Positions 27,747 through 36,138 of a stretch of 50,910 bases of DNA are shown piece after piece (positions within the stretch are counted from its first letter, which is position 1; each line of letters begins with the position of its first letter). Source of the stretch: Fidelibacterota bacterium. Lineage in GTDB: Bacteria > Fidelibacterota > UBA8477 > JABMPR01. The DNA is taken from positions 1-50,910 of the forward strand of contig JAJRSW010000077.1 of the NCBI GenBank assembly GCA_024278595.1, written 5' to 3'. Below the pieces are notes generated by a model, which did not search any database, had not been told where the DNA came from, and was given only the letters and a program-made list of their open reading frames with translations. Made by a program: the position numbers and the translations under genes.

Positions 27747-29335
27747 ATTTTCATCTCCTCTATAATTTCATTTGATTTTAATTTCCCCCACTTCCCGGTC
27801 AGCTTCTGCCATCCCATTGTAAAAGCCTTCATTTGTCTTGGTGTTTTCTGACTGCAAGAAATCCGATAGGCTTCACAGGCGGATGTGAAGAGCATTTTTC
27901 GCCATTTTTCACGGGTTGGGATGGCATCGTCAGTTCCGATCGCTTCAATATGGGTCATGAGAAGTGAGAGATTCTTCTCGACAGTGGTCCAATATTGCAT
28001 TGTGGCCTTAGAATGCAATTGTGTCCTTAACTTGCCTTTTGATGAGCCAGCGGATTTGAGTTTTCCTTCCCAGCCAGGATCAATTTCCTGTCGATAAGTT
28101 TCAACTGCCCCCCCCAGACGTTTTCCCATTGATTCAGATGTGTTAACCTCAAATTCATAGGATGCTGCCCCCTCAGGTAAATGAAGTCGTGACGGGATAT
28201 TAAAAACCGCTTCGGCTGTATCAACAATGGTGGCTTTATCACGTGCTAATGCTGCCACAATCAGGTCACAGTTTTCACCATCGTGGATATTGCGAAGCGA
28301 TAAAGGTCCACCTACACCTTCTGAGTTGCGCTTAATAACAATTGCTCCGAGTTCGCGCCAGAATGCTTTATCAGGTCTGTATGAGAGAATAAATCGTTCA
28401 TTCTGATTGGTAACGACTGTTGCTGTCGGTTCAGCTGGAAAGCCATTAATAAACGAAGGGTATAATAAACCATCTCCAAGAAGCATTCGCTTGCCAGATG
28501 AATCTAAGCGAATGAATCGTGTCATTGGAACCAATCGTCCTACAAAAGTTTTGGTAGCATTTTCAATTTCAATTGTATCGTTAAGGTTGGTAGATGAATT
28601 TTCCCAAACAGGTCTTCCAATAGCTCCCTTTCCATAATGAAGAACAATATCATCGTGAGTGGTGATGTTGAGATAAATTGATTTCAAAAGATTATTGGCA
28701 CGTAAAAATGCATGAATCATAGAAGAAGGGACACATGGTGCATCAGCTGATTTTACCGGTCCATTTACACTATTAGGATTAGCCAATTCACCACAACGAA
28801 TACCATTTCTGAAAATTTGACCAATCAGGCCACCAACTGAATAATTTTGAAACGTAAGCATTGAAAGAATGGACTCTGGGAGATCAACATTACGTTCATT
28901 ATTCATAGCGCTATGATCAAAAAGAGTGGAGTTACTTCCAGTAGCGAATGAAAAATTCAATTTCGTAATTGGTGTCCAATCTTCAGTCTGTGTTGATGTG
29001 ACTTTTCCATTTGCGCTTTTTGTAAGTTCGGCCACTTGCAACCATGGCTTAGTTTTATGGAACAGTTCAAATGAATCTTTCCAGACTCCCAGGTATTTCT
29101 CCACAGCCTTCGACAATCGTTTTGGGACTTCTAGCCATTCGTCGTAATCTTTTGGTCCCTGCAATGCTGCATGTGCGGCACAAAGAAATAGCCGCATTAA
29201 GGCTATCCTTTCATGGGGACGTACAGCCAGGTCCGCAAATTGTTCTCCTCTAGTAAATACCTCTTTTAGACTTACCAATTCACTTTTCCCAAATGTGGTC
29301 ACTACTGGTATCCATGGGTCAAATGCTACATTCAT
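27743..29335 (-). CDS. cse1: Cse1, Cascade large subunit CasA (Cas8e)
   Basis: The 530-residue protein is the large subunit of I-E Cascade, which reads the PAM and recruits Cas3. The N-terminus NVAFDPWIPVVTTFGKSELVSLKEVF is the standard Cse1 opening. WLQVAELTKSANG and the central GGLIGQIFRNGIRCGELANP follow the family pattern, and a four-helix bundle forms the C-terminal third. Its ATG overlaps the cas3 stop by four bases and its stop overlaps the cse2 start likewise, so these genes are translationally coupled. Confidence 0.93.
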   Translation of the reverse strand: MNVAFDPWIPVVTTFGKSELVSLKEVFTRGEQFADLAVRPHERIALMRLFLCAAHAALQGPKDYDEWLEVPKRLSKAVEKYLGVWKDSFELFHKTKPWLQVAELTKSANGKVTSTQTEDWTPITKLNFSFATGSNSTLFDHSAMNNERNVDLPESILSMLTFQNYSVGGLIGQIFRNGIRCGELANPNSVNGPVKSADAPCVPSSMIHAFLRANNLLKSIYLNITTHDDIVLHYGKGAIGRPVWENSSTNLNDTIEIENATKTFVGRLVPMTRFIRLDSSGKRMLLGDGLLYPSFINGFPAEPTATVVTNQNERFILSYRPDKAFWRELGAIVIKRNSEGVGGPLSLRNIHDGENCDLIVAALARDKATIVDTAEAVFNIPSRLHLPEGAASYEFEVNTSESMGKRLGGAVETYRQEIDPGWEGKLKSAGSSKGKLRTQLHSKATMQYWTTVEKNLSLLMTHIEAIGTDDAIPTREKWRKMLFTSACEAYRISCSQKTPRQMKAFTMGWQKLTGKWGKLKSNEIIEEMKI

Positions 29336-31917
29336 AATTCCTCATTTCCGGTTGTCTTCTCAATCACAAGACCTATCTCTTCTGAATATAACAGCGTGTA
29401 TTCGTCCTTAAGACCTTGAATTTCAATAATGCCACTATCTCCGACAATAGCATCGCTCTGTTTTCCATAGAGGTAATCATCAAAAGCAATAAATGGGTGA
29501 ACGGTTGAAAAACAATATTCTGGAACCTTCACCAAATTCTTATGGACTGCTTTAGCAATAGAAAGCTGAAATTGGTCATCACCCAGATAGTGTGTACTAC
29601 CATCGATAAAGACAATCACATTGTGGTCAATACTTTTGCAAAGAATTAATTGAATTGTCGGCACTTCATTAATGCGTGTCTGAACACCTTCTTGGTCCTC
29701 AAGGGCAAGTTGCCATAGATTAGAATTGCGGGAAGCCATCATTTTCTTCGCTGAATCCGTTCCAAACCACTCATCAGAAAGTTCTTGCCATGGTTCAGGC
29801 TCATCTCGCCCGATATAGGTCATTTCAAGCAGTGACCGTATCTGCGATGGTATTGAAATCTCTCCTTCTTGATTCTCCCAGACTTCAAGTGAACGCAATA
29901 GGATATAGGGGGCATACACATAAGCCTTCTTTCCCAGAGATCTAACAATTGTCTTTGAATCCATCACTCTTAAGGCTTCCAAGCTGAAATTCTCTTTGAT
30001 GACACAAAGACGTGCCATGTTAATCGGGCGGTTTTCCCGTTTATGGCGCCAGAGTCTTCCCAGTCTCTGAAGGATCATATCGGTAGGTGCTAGCTCAGTT
30101 ATCATCAAATCTGCATCCAGATCGACACTTTGCTCGACAACCTGAGTAGAAACGAGAATTGATCCGCATCGTTTGTCCCCGTCTTTTCCGAACCGTAGCA
30201 TCCATTCAGATTCCAGTTCTTCACGTCGCTTAAACGGAAATCGAGAGTGAAGAAGTCCTATGGGGAAATCCTCTTTAGATTGTTCCATGAATGTCTTGTA
30301 CTGCTTTTGAGCTGTATCAATAGTGTTGCAGATCCAGAGAACTGCCCCACCCTTCTTCGCCAAGGCAACTGCTTCCCGGGTAGCTTCCTTCATACCTATA
30401 AAATCGATAGTTATCCTTTGTGATTCAGGTGCTTCTGGAGTAACAGGTTTAAACAAATTTTCATCTTTTCGACCACTAATCATCGGGTATGGCTGCTTAT
30501 TGTCTGATAAATTTTCAGGAAGTGAAAGTATCTGCCTACGACGCTTCTCTGTGAGAGTAGCTGTTAATATTATTACCGTACACCCCAATCCTTCAAGAGT
30601 AGCAATGAGTTTATCAATAAGTGTTCCAGTGTACAGATCATAGGAATGAATTTCATCTAAAATTACTACTTTTCCAGCAAGAGCAAAGTGGCGAACGAAA
30701 AAGTGCTTCGCAGCCACCACGCCGAGCAGTGCCTGATCTATAGTTCCGACACCGAAAGGAGCGAGTAACGCCCTTTTGGTCGAGTTGAACCAGTCACGCC
30801 CCATGCGAGCATCCTCAGATACCTTTGAATTTGGATCGGTCGCTGAAAGGGAAATGTAACAAGCAGTATCCATGAGCCATGAGTTTCCGTGGATTAAGCG
30901 ACTTTCTCCTGCTTTTAGGGTCATGCGTTCCAGAAAATCATTCAGGCGTAGATGGATGCGATTGCTCGTTGCCCGTGTGGGTAAGGCAAAGTATATACCA
31001 GTTGCTTTTTCTGAAACAAGCAACTGGTAGGCAGCCCACAGTGCTGCTTCGGTCTTACCCGTGCCCATTGGTGCTTCGATTACATAGACACCGGGATTGG
31101 TGATAGTATAGACAGCTTTCTTCTGCATATCATTGGGTACCCAAGTGATGTCAGGATATTTTTTATCATGGAACAAATCGTGAAATGATAGATCTCGGAT
31201 CAATTCATTCTTTTGAAAACCAATAGTATCGATTGCATTTCTGGCAATATTGGAAACATTTCTATTATTATTTCGTTTTTCAGATGGGAAAAATATCTCA
31301 TTTGAGCCTATCCAGTCGGCAACGGAAATAAGACCTGCCAACCACCAGAGTGAAGGCGAATCAACATCCAGTGCTAGATCTGAATTGCATCTACCAAACT
31401 GGCTCCAGACCATTTCTGCATTTTGATCACGTTCAGCATTCCAGTCGATTCCACTGACAGTCTCAGAAATTGCCTTTGGTGGTTGGTCTCCACGATCACT
31501 AGGAGGGGTTAATCGTCCGTGATGACCAGCAATTGCTGCCGCTACGAACTTGGATGTAAGGCGGTTAAACCCTTTCTTTATCAGGAATTGTTGAATTACA
31601 GCGTGAGAGATTTTGCAATGATCTGATTCCATAGCAGTATCCCAACAGCTATTACGTTCTACTTTATCAATTTTATTGTCTTGGAGCCACACTGCACATT
31701 TTCGCTGAAAACCCGGAGATATTTTTCCGATATCATGCAATCCAGCTAGTAAACCTATTGTCTCGGGGGTCAACCTGAATCGTTTCAACATTACATTTGA
31801 ATAGATTGCCAGATATTTTGCCACGAAACCCACATCAAGCATGTGGTCATATACTGAGACACCAGGTTTATTTTCAGAAGTTGTTTTTGCCCAAAAGTGG
31901 ATATTCTTGTACGACAT
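29332..31917 (-). CDS. cas3: Cas3 nuclease-helicase
   Basis: The 861-residue protein nicks and degrades DNA marked by Cascade. The HD nuclease domain shows His25 (DHMLD), His61-Asp62 (LHDIGKIS) and GHHGRL. The helicase part follows with Walker A APMGTGKTEAAL (Lys288), the DEIH box (Asp421) and motif VI QRLGRLWRHK. Length suits a fused HD-helicase Cas3. Its N-terminus (IHFWAKTTSENKPGVSVYDH) differs from the E. coli type, and a fragment of an E. coli-like Cas3 start lies just upstream. It should be transcribed with cse1, which it overlaps by four bases. Confidence 0.96.
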   Translation of the reverse strand: MSYKNIHFWAKTTSENKPGVSVYDHMLDVGFVAKYLAIYSNVMLKRFRLTPETIGLLAGLHDIGKISPGFQRKCAVWLQDNKIDKVERNSCWDTAMESDHCKISHAVIQQFLIKKGFNRLTSKFVAAAIAGHHGRLTPPSDRGDQPPKAISETVSGIDWNAERDQNAEMVWSQFGRCNSDLALDVDSPSLWWLAGLISVADWIGSNEIFFPSEKRNNNRNVSNIARNAIDTIGFQKNELIRDLSFHDLFHDKKYPDITWVPNDMQKKAVYTITNPGVYVIEAPMGTGKTEAALWAAYQLLVSEKATGIYFALPTRATSNRIHLRLNDFLERMTLKAGESRLIHGNSWLMDTACYISLSATDPNSKVSEDARMGRDWFNSTKRALLAPFGVGTIDQALLGVVAAKHFFVRHFALAGKVVILDEIHSYDLYTGTLIDKLIATLEGLGCTVIILTATLTEKRRRQILSLPENLSDNKQPYPMISGRKDENLFKPVTPEAPESQRITIDFIGMKEATREAVALAKKGGAVLWICNTIDTAQKQYKTFMEQSKEDFPIGLLHSRFPFKRREELESEWMLRFGKDGDKRCGSILVSTQVVEQSVDLDADLMITELAPTDMILQRLGRLWRHKRENRPINMARLCVIKENFSLEALRVMDSKTIVRSLGKKAYVYAPYILLRSLEVWENQEGEISIPSQIRSLLEMTYIGRDEPEPWQELSDEWFGTDSAKKMMASRNSNLWQLALEDQEGVQTRINEVPTIQLILCKSIDHNVIVFIDGSTHYLGDDQFQLSIAKAVHKNLVKVPEYCFSTVHPFIAFDDYLYGKQSDAIVGDSGIIEIQGLKDEYTLLYSEEIGLVIEKTTGNEEL

Positions 31918-31951
31918 AATTCCTAATTTCTACTTACTTAGATAAAAATCA

Positions 31952-32143
31952 CTATCTCAATATCATGTTAAGAGATAAAGCTGAACCATTAAAAGCATTC
32001 CTAAATAACAGTGTGTACACACTGTTGTTTTCAAGAATTGCTTCTCCAACCGCTGCCACATCCAGGCAATGATAGGGCAGCAAATGATAGCTGCCATCTT
32101 TGCCAGCTTTGCCCCAATACTGAAAATATGTTGGACTATTCAT
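31952..32143 (-). pseudogene. N-terminal relic of a second, different cas3
   Basis: A 63-residue frame reads [20 protein letters not shown] then [12 protein letters not shown]. This is the start of E. coli-type Cas3 (YWGK...[14 protein letters not shown]), including the first HD-domain histidine, but it breaks off before the HD pair and has no helicase. It is a different cas3 lineage from the intact gene 35 nt downstream. Its ATG overlaps the stop of the DnaQ-like gene, the arrangement expected of an intact coupled gene. I read it as what remains of an earlier cas3 after replacement of the rest. A short expressed peptide cannot be ruled out. Confidence 0.8.
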
Positions 32144-32666
32144 TGTAATTCTGGGACATGGCTATCCAGATCCTGGCTGTAACTTCGGCATCATACAACG
32201 CTCGGTGCAGCTTTTCGGACTGAGGTACTTCCCCCAGAACCCACCTGGCAACATCAGGAAGTCGATGTCTTCCTAAATGGGGGTACCGGTGGCGAGCCAT
32301 TTTTAAGGTGCAGATCATTTCATTACTGAAATGCCACCCCCGAAGTGAGTATTCATGGCTGATAAATCTTTTATCAAAAGCCGCGTTATGGGCAATTAGA
32401 ACTGCTCCCTCAACAAAATTGCTAAATTTCTCCCACGCTTCCAGGGGTGATGGCTGCCCCTTTAACGCTTCCAATGTGATTCCATGTGTTGCTGTGGCAC
32501 CAGCCTGAATTCGACAGGGAACATCTATCAGCGAGCTTGCTTTTTCAGTGATCTTGTGCTCCTGAATCCTGATGGCCGCCCACTCTATTACACGGTCACC
32601 ATGGGCAGGACTTAATCCAGATGTTTCAGTATCAATTACAACCAATGTTCCAGGCTGATTTGGCAC
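32136..32666 (-). CDS. DnaQ-like DEDDh 3'-5' exonuclease heading the cas operon
   Basis: The 176-residue protein is a stand-alone DEDDh exonuclease of the DNA polymerase III epsilon family. The catalytic residues are in place: Asp12 and Glu14 in VIDTETSG, Asp98 in [10 protein letters not shown], and His154 and Asp159 in HRALYDAE. The start is GTG with GGGGAG upstream. It is the first gene of the cas operon, overlapping the cas3 relic by eight bases. DnaQ-family enzymes trim prespacers in type I-E, and some I-E Cas2 proteins carry a fused DnaQ domain; Cas2 here lacks one. A role in spacer acquisition is a reasonable inference, while general DNA repair is the alternative. Confidence 0.88.
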   Translation of the reverse strand: MPNQPGTLVVIDTETSGLSPAHGDRVIEWAAIRIQEHKITEKASSLIDVPCRIQAGATATHGITLEALKGQPSPLEAWEKFSNFVEGAVLIAHNAAFDKRFISHEYSLRGWHFSNEMICTLKMARHRYPHLGRHRLPDVARWVLGEVPQSEKLHRALYDAEVTARIWIAMSQNYNE

Positions 32667-32752
32667 TATTTAATGCTCCCCAAATACTCCAAAAAGTTTA
32701 GAACAGTCCGATCCAATTTCTCCTCAGCCTGTTTGAGATTGATGAAAGCAAC
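32666..32752 (-). pseudogene. C-terminal tail of a lost gene upstream of the exonuclease
   Basis: In minus-strand frame the 28 codons before the exonuclease start read VAFINLKQAEEKLDRTVL then NFLEYLGSIK and stop with TAG, which shares its G with the GTG start (TAGTG). The amphipathic helical pattern and the coupled stop-start look like a real gene end, but an in-frame TAA precedes it and no start is present. I cannot name the parent family. It may be chance. Confidence 0.35.
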
Positions 32753-33014
32753 TTAGTACTTCGAAAATATATTACAACGTTATTGAACGGGTTGGTTAAT
32801 CTTTATTGCGCCAACTGTTATGATGTCACTAATAATTATTTGGGAGTAAACCCTGATATTCTTCGACTCCACCTACCTGTACCGTAGACCGTATCCGAGC
32901 AGCCAGGTTCAAAGACTTGACGGGATGCGTTAATTAAAAAAATATTTACAGCTACACAGGCATTTCAGAATCGTAATTTGAATGACACAGGGATCGGAAT
33001 TTCGCAGTCTTTGT
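32753..33014. other. Probable promoter region of the cas operon
   Basis: This AT-rich stretch lies between the end of the SDR gene and the cas operon, all on the minus strand, so it should hold the operon promoter. I see several TA-rich boxes (for example TAATATATT on the minus strand near 32769) but no -35 partner good enough to call. No further coding relic was found. Confidence 0.3.
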
Positions 33015-33830
33015 TCAGTTGCTTGTATTGGCTTCCGATTTCCCCTTACGACCGCTGGCGGCTATGTCACCAAAGGACTTGGCAGCCAGCCAGTCATACA
33101 TGAAATCCGGCAGTGCTTTCAGCAGATGCACAAAAACAGCCATTTGCCAGGGAAAACTAAACCGCTTCCGGCCCCGCTCAATGGCTCTAATGATCTTTGC
33201 ACTGGCTGGTTCCACATCCATGAGGAAGGGCATGGGAACTTTGTTCTGATCAGTCATTGGTGTGCGAATAAAACCAGGACGGATATCAGTCACTTTAACG
33301 CCAAATGATTGCAGTGAAAAACGCAGCGATTCCAGATATGTGATCAACCCGGCTTTGGTTGCACTATAAGCGGCACCACCTGGAAGCCCCCTGAATCCGG
33401 CGACACTGGTAATACCTACAAGATGCCCATGACCGGCTTCAACCATAAACTTGGCAAAGAACTCCAGTGTCTGGGTGGCAGCTTTTAAATTCAGATCAAC
33501 GATCTGGTTCAACACGATAATATTGTTCTCACCAGGGTATTTCATCTTTCCACCCCACCCGGCATTGGCAATGACCAGATCAAAACCACCGGATGACGCC
33601 TGGGCGAATTGGAGGGCCCCCAGCAGTACCGGCTCAAGAGTGGCATCACAGACCAGGATATGTGACTGCCCACCGGCACTACGAATCTCTTCAGCTAATT
33701 CATGCAACTTTTGCTCTGAACGAGCCAGCAACCAGAGCGAGGCTCCCCCCCGCCCATAATCCAGAGCCATTTGACGACCAATACCGGAGCTGGCTCCAGT
33801 GATGAGAATCTTTTTATATTTACTTTCCAA
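33015..33830 (-). CDS. SDR family oxidoreductase
   Basis: This is a 271-residue short-chain dehydrogenase with the Rossmann motif TGASSGIGRQ near the N-terminus, the NAGWGG strand, the catalytic Ser in VGITSVAGFRG, and Tyr-X3-Lys in YSATKAGLITYL. The C-terminal third (IRAIERGRKRFSFPWQMAVF) resembles the DltE/YqjQ-like classical SDRs with a membrane-associated tail. The substrate is unknown. It lies 7 nt after the aldo-keto reductase on the same strand, so the two reductases are probably co-transcribed. Confidence 0.88.
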   Translation of the reverse strand: MESKYKKILITGASSGIGRQMALDYGRGGASLWLLARSEQKLHELAEEIRSAGGQSHILVCDATLEPVLLGALQFAQASSGGFDLVIANAGWGGKMKYPGENNIIVLNQIVDLNLKAATQTLEFFAKFMVEAGHGHLVGITSVAGFRGLPGGAAYSATKAGLITYLESLRFSLQSFGVKVTDIRPGFIRTPMTDQNKVPMPFLMDVEPASAKIIRAIERGRKRFSFPWQMAVFVHLLKALPDFMYDWLAAKSFGDIAASGRKGKSEANTSN

Positions 33831-33837
33831 GCTCTGC

Positions 33838-34785
33838 TCAACTCTTGTTCAAGGTGACAGCCGGCATATCTGAAGCAGCACTGTTCTCCATAACCTGCTC
33901 AGGGGTTTTTCCACCTGGTATGGAAACATGACAAGCCGGATGTGAAATACCGAACCGCAAGGCCACCTGCGCCGGACTCCACTCCGGGTAGCGCTCATAA
34001 AGATCGGTCATGGATTCCATTTTACCCAAATAGCTCTCAAGTTTATCCTTGTCCAGGTTAAACCGACGGTGATCATCCCCTTCAAAAATACTTTTACGGT
34101 TGAACTTCCCGCTGAGCAGCCCAAACAACATGGGAATACGGACGATCACACCGATCCCGTGTTCAAGCGCTTTGGGAAACAATGTTTTCTCTGCTTTGCG
34201 TTCCAGTAGATTATAACGGACTTGAATGCAATCCAGGAGATCGGCGTGTTGATCCAGGAGTTGGGCCTGTTCTGATTCTTTGAAAGACTGGATGGAAAGT
34301 CCGGCATGTTGAATCTTGCCCTGTTCCTTGAGAATGGACAATGCCTCCCAGGGCTCATCACCTTCCAACTGGTCCAGATCCGGACTATGGAGTTGGAGAA
34401 TATCCAGGGTCTCAAGACCGAGTCGTTTCAGGCTTTTCTCAGCCGCCTCGATCAAATATTCTTTTTTATAATTTTGCTGGATCGCTCCATAACCAGCATC
34501 AGTTTCCTCACCGGCATAGTAAAAATCATTCCCCGCTTTGGTGGCAATGATCACATCGCCTTTACCGCGTTCTTTGATCACTTGCGCAATCAGATCCTCG
34601 GAATGTCCAAATCCATACACATCTGCAGTGTCAATGAAGGTAACCCCGGCATCCAGTGCGGTATGCAGCGCCTTGAGCGATACCTGATCATCCGTTGGCC
34701 CCCAGTTCATCCCCCCGATAGCCCAGGCACCAAAGCCAATGGTTGAAATTCTGGGGCCGCGTTGACCTAATTTTGTATATTGCAT
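33838..34785 (-). CDS. Aldo-keto reductase
   Basis: The 315-residue cytoplasmic protein is an NADPH-dependent aldo-keto reductase with a TIM-barrel fold. The catalytic tetrad is visible: Asp and Tyr in FIDTADVYGFGHSED, Lys in VIIATKAG, and His in LQLHSPDLD. The C-terminal SIPGGKTPEQVMENSAA is the cofactor loop. It is of the YajO/Tas-like group acting on small aldehydes and ketones. The ATG at 34785 is chosen because GAGAGGAAC lies just upstream; an 11-residue in-frame extension lacks such a site. It is divergent from nikR, 165 bp away. Confidence 0.9.
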   Translation of the reverse strand: MQYTKLGQRGPRISTIGFGAWAIGGMNWGPTDDQVSLKALHTALDAGVTFIDTADVYGFGHSEDLIAQVIKERGKGDVIIATKAGNDFYYAGEETDAGYGAIQQNYKKEYLIEAAEKSLKRLGLETLDILQLHSPDLDQLEGDEPWEALSILKEQGKIQHAGLSIQSFKESEQAQLLDQHADLLDCIQVRYNLLERKAEKTLFPKALEHGIGVIVRIPMLFGLLSGKFNRKSIFEGDDHRRFNLDKDKLESYLGKMESMTDLYERYPEWSPAQVALRFGISHPACHVSIPGGKTPEQVMENSAASDMPAVTLNKS

Positions 34786-34880
34786 TTGTTCCTCTCTTTG
34801 CTGGCCTTGAAAATGCATTCCAGGAACTGGGAATACCAGTTTTGATTGTGTTCATATCCAGGGGCACAGGAAATCAATGC

Positions 34881-34936
34881 TTGCTTTTTTTTCGGATTAA
34901 AGAATATTCGTGGCACGTATTGTGCATTCGTGTTAC
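34881..34936 (+). promoter_or_regulatory. Candidate nikR promoter and operator
   Basis: A sigma-70-like pair TTGCTT (34881) and ATATTC (34904) with 17-bp spacing precedes nikR. The heptamer ATTCGTG occurs twice exactly 20 bp apart (34906-34912 and 34926-34932), and the half-sites GTGGCACG and CGTGTTAC form an imperfect inverted repeat across 34910-34936. The first copy overlaps the -10 box, so NikR could repress its own operon here. This is inference from layout only. Confidence 0.35.
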
Positions 34937-34950
34937 CTTGAGGAGGAATC

Positions 34951-35364
34951 ATGAAAAAATTGCAACGATTTGGTGTTTCAGTCGAAACCGACCTGCTTGA
35001 TCAGTTCGATCTGTTTATTCGGGATCGGAACTATAGGAATCGTTCCGAAGCGCTGCGCGATCTCATGCGGGAAGCACTGGTTCGCGAACAATGGCAGGAA
35101 GATGAGACCATCGCCGGCGCCATTGCCTTTGTTTATGATCATCACCATGGTCAACTGGTAAACAAACTCATGGAACTCCAGCACGACCACTTTACCATCA
35201 TAATTTCATCCCAGCATGTTCATTTGGATCACGATAATTGCATGGAGATTATTCTGGCCAAAGGACCGGCTAATCAGGTGGGGAAACTCTACGATTCCAT
35301 TCGAGCCATGAAGGGTGTGAAGCATATCGATCTACTGCGATCAACAACCGGTGAACAATTTTAG
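34951..35364 (+). CDS. nikR: Nickel-responsive regulator NikR
   Basis: This is a 137-residue ribbon-helix-helix repressor with a C-terminal ACT-like nickel-binding domain. The N-terminal RFGVSVETDLLDQFD and RNRSEALRDLMREAL form the DNA-binding part. The square-planar nickel ligands are all present with E. coli spacing: His78, His89, His91 and Cys97. A strong AGGAGG ribosome site precedes the ATG. It is the first gene of a seven-gene nickel-uptake operon and likely represses it when nickel is ample. Confidence 0.96.
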   Translation: MKKLQRFGVSVETDLLDQFDLFIRDRNYRNRSEALRDLMREALVREQWQEDETIAGAIAFVYDHHHGQLVNKLMELQHDHFTIIISSQHVHLDHDNCMEIILAKGPANQVGKLYDSIRAMKGVKHIDLLRSTTGEQF

Positions 35365-35374
35365 GGGAACTACA

Positions 35375-36136
35375 ATGAGACACACACAGGCCAGGCTTTT
35401 CTGCACTTTACTGTTAATCACAACCGGACTGTACGGGCACCACGCCATGGAGTTTATTGAGTTGGAAAGCTATAACATTGCTCCACAAGGCGCTTTCGTG
35501 TTTCATCTCCACCACGATTACATGGTGGATGACCGGGAACAGCCTAATCTCGACCATTGGGAGCTTACTCAGGGGCTGTCCTATGGTGTCACGAACGGGT
35601 TGATGATAGATGTTCATGCTCATTTTGCAAAATTTGGCGTGGGTCATTTGATTGAACCCCAAACAGCGTTGTACCAACCCACGGGGCCCTCTCCTTTCAT
35701 GGAAGCGATCGCCTTCGCCATGCAATACCAGATCACCCATAATTCACCCCTTGAGATCGCGGTCACACTCACGTTCGAACAGCCTTTTGACCGTAGCGTG
35801 GAGCTGCTTGATGGCCAGCAGGGGCTGGCTGCTGCTCTGATCATTAACAAACCAATCAGTGGTCACCGGAACCTCTTGCTAAACCTCCATACGGAACTGG
35901 ATGGAGATGAACTTGGTTATGGCTGGGGCCTGGGTTTTCGAATACCCCTGACACCTGATGCGCATGGTATTGCCACCGGGATAGAGCTTTTGGGTGATTT
36001 CGCAGGTGAATACTCCATCCTGCCTGGAATCTACTTTCCTCTGGGAATGCAGGATATCGTATTTAAAACCGGGTTGGAATTCGCTCCAAACCAAGGAGCC
36101 ACCCGCTCCAATATCACACTTATGTATCGGTTCTGA
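35375..36136 (+). CDS. Putative outer-membrane protein of the nickel operon
   Basis: The 253-residue product has a signal peptide (ARLFCTLLLITTGLYG) and then repeated amphipathic strands of the kind seen in outer-membrane barrels: AFVFHLHHDYMV, LTQGLSYGVTNGLMIDVHA, LEIAVTLTFEQPF, YGWGLGFRIPL and a final strand ending NITLMYRF with a terminal Phe. Histidines cluster near the mature N-terminus (GHHAMEF, HLHHDY). I do not recognise a defined family; the pattern resembles 'transporter'-type barrels. It starts 10 nt after nikR and ends 2 nt before the DUF4198-like gene, so an outer-membrane step in nickel entry is an attractive but unproven guess. Confidence 0.65.
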   Translation: MRHTQARLFCTLLLITTGLYGHHAMEFIELESYNIAPQGAFVFHLHHDYMVDDREQPNLDHWELTQGLSYGVTNGLMIDVHAHFAKFGVGHLIEPQTALYQPTGPSPFMEAIAFAMQYQITHNSPLEIAVTLTFEQPFDRSVELLDGQQGLAAALIINKPISGHRNLLLNLHTELDGDELGYGWGLGFRIPLTPDAHGIATGIELLGDFAGEYSILPGIYFPLGMQDIVFKTGLEFAPNQGATRSNITLMYRF

Positions 36137-36138
36137 TC

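Noticed and set aside
31952-32143. Reading the short frame as the true N-terminus of the intact cas3 through a frameshift
   Set aside because: The downstream gene already has its own complete N-terminus with the first HD histidine, so the two are redundant starts of different Cas3 types.
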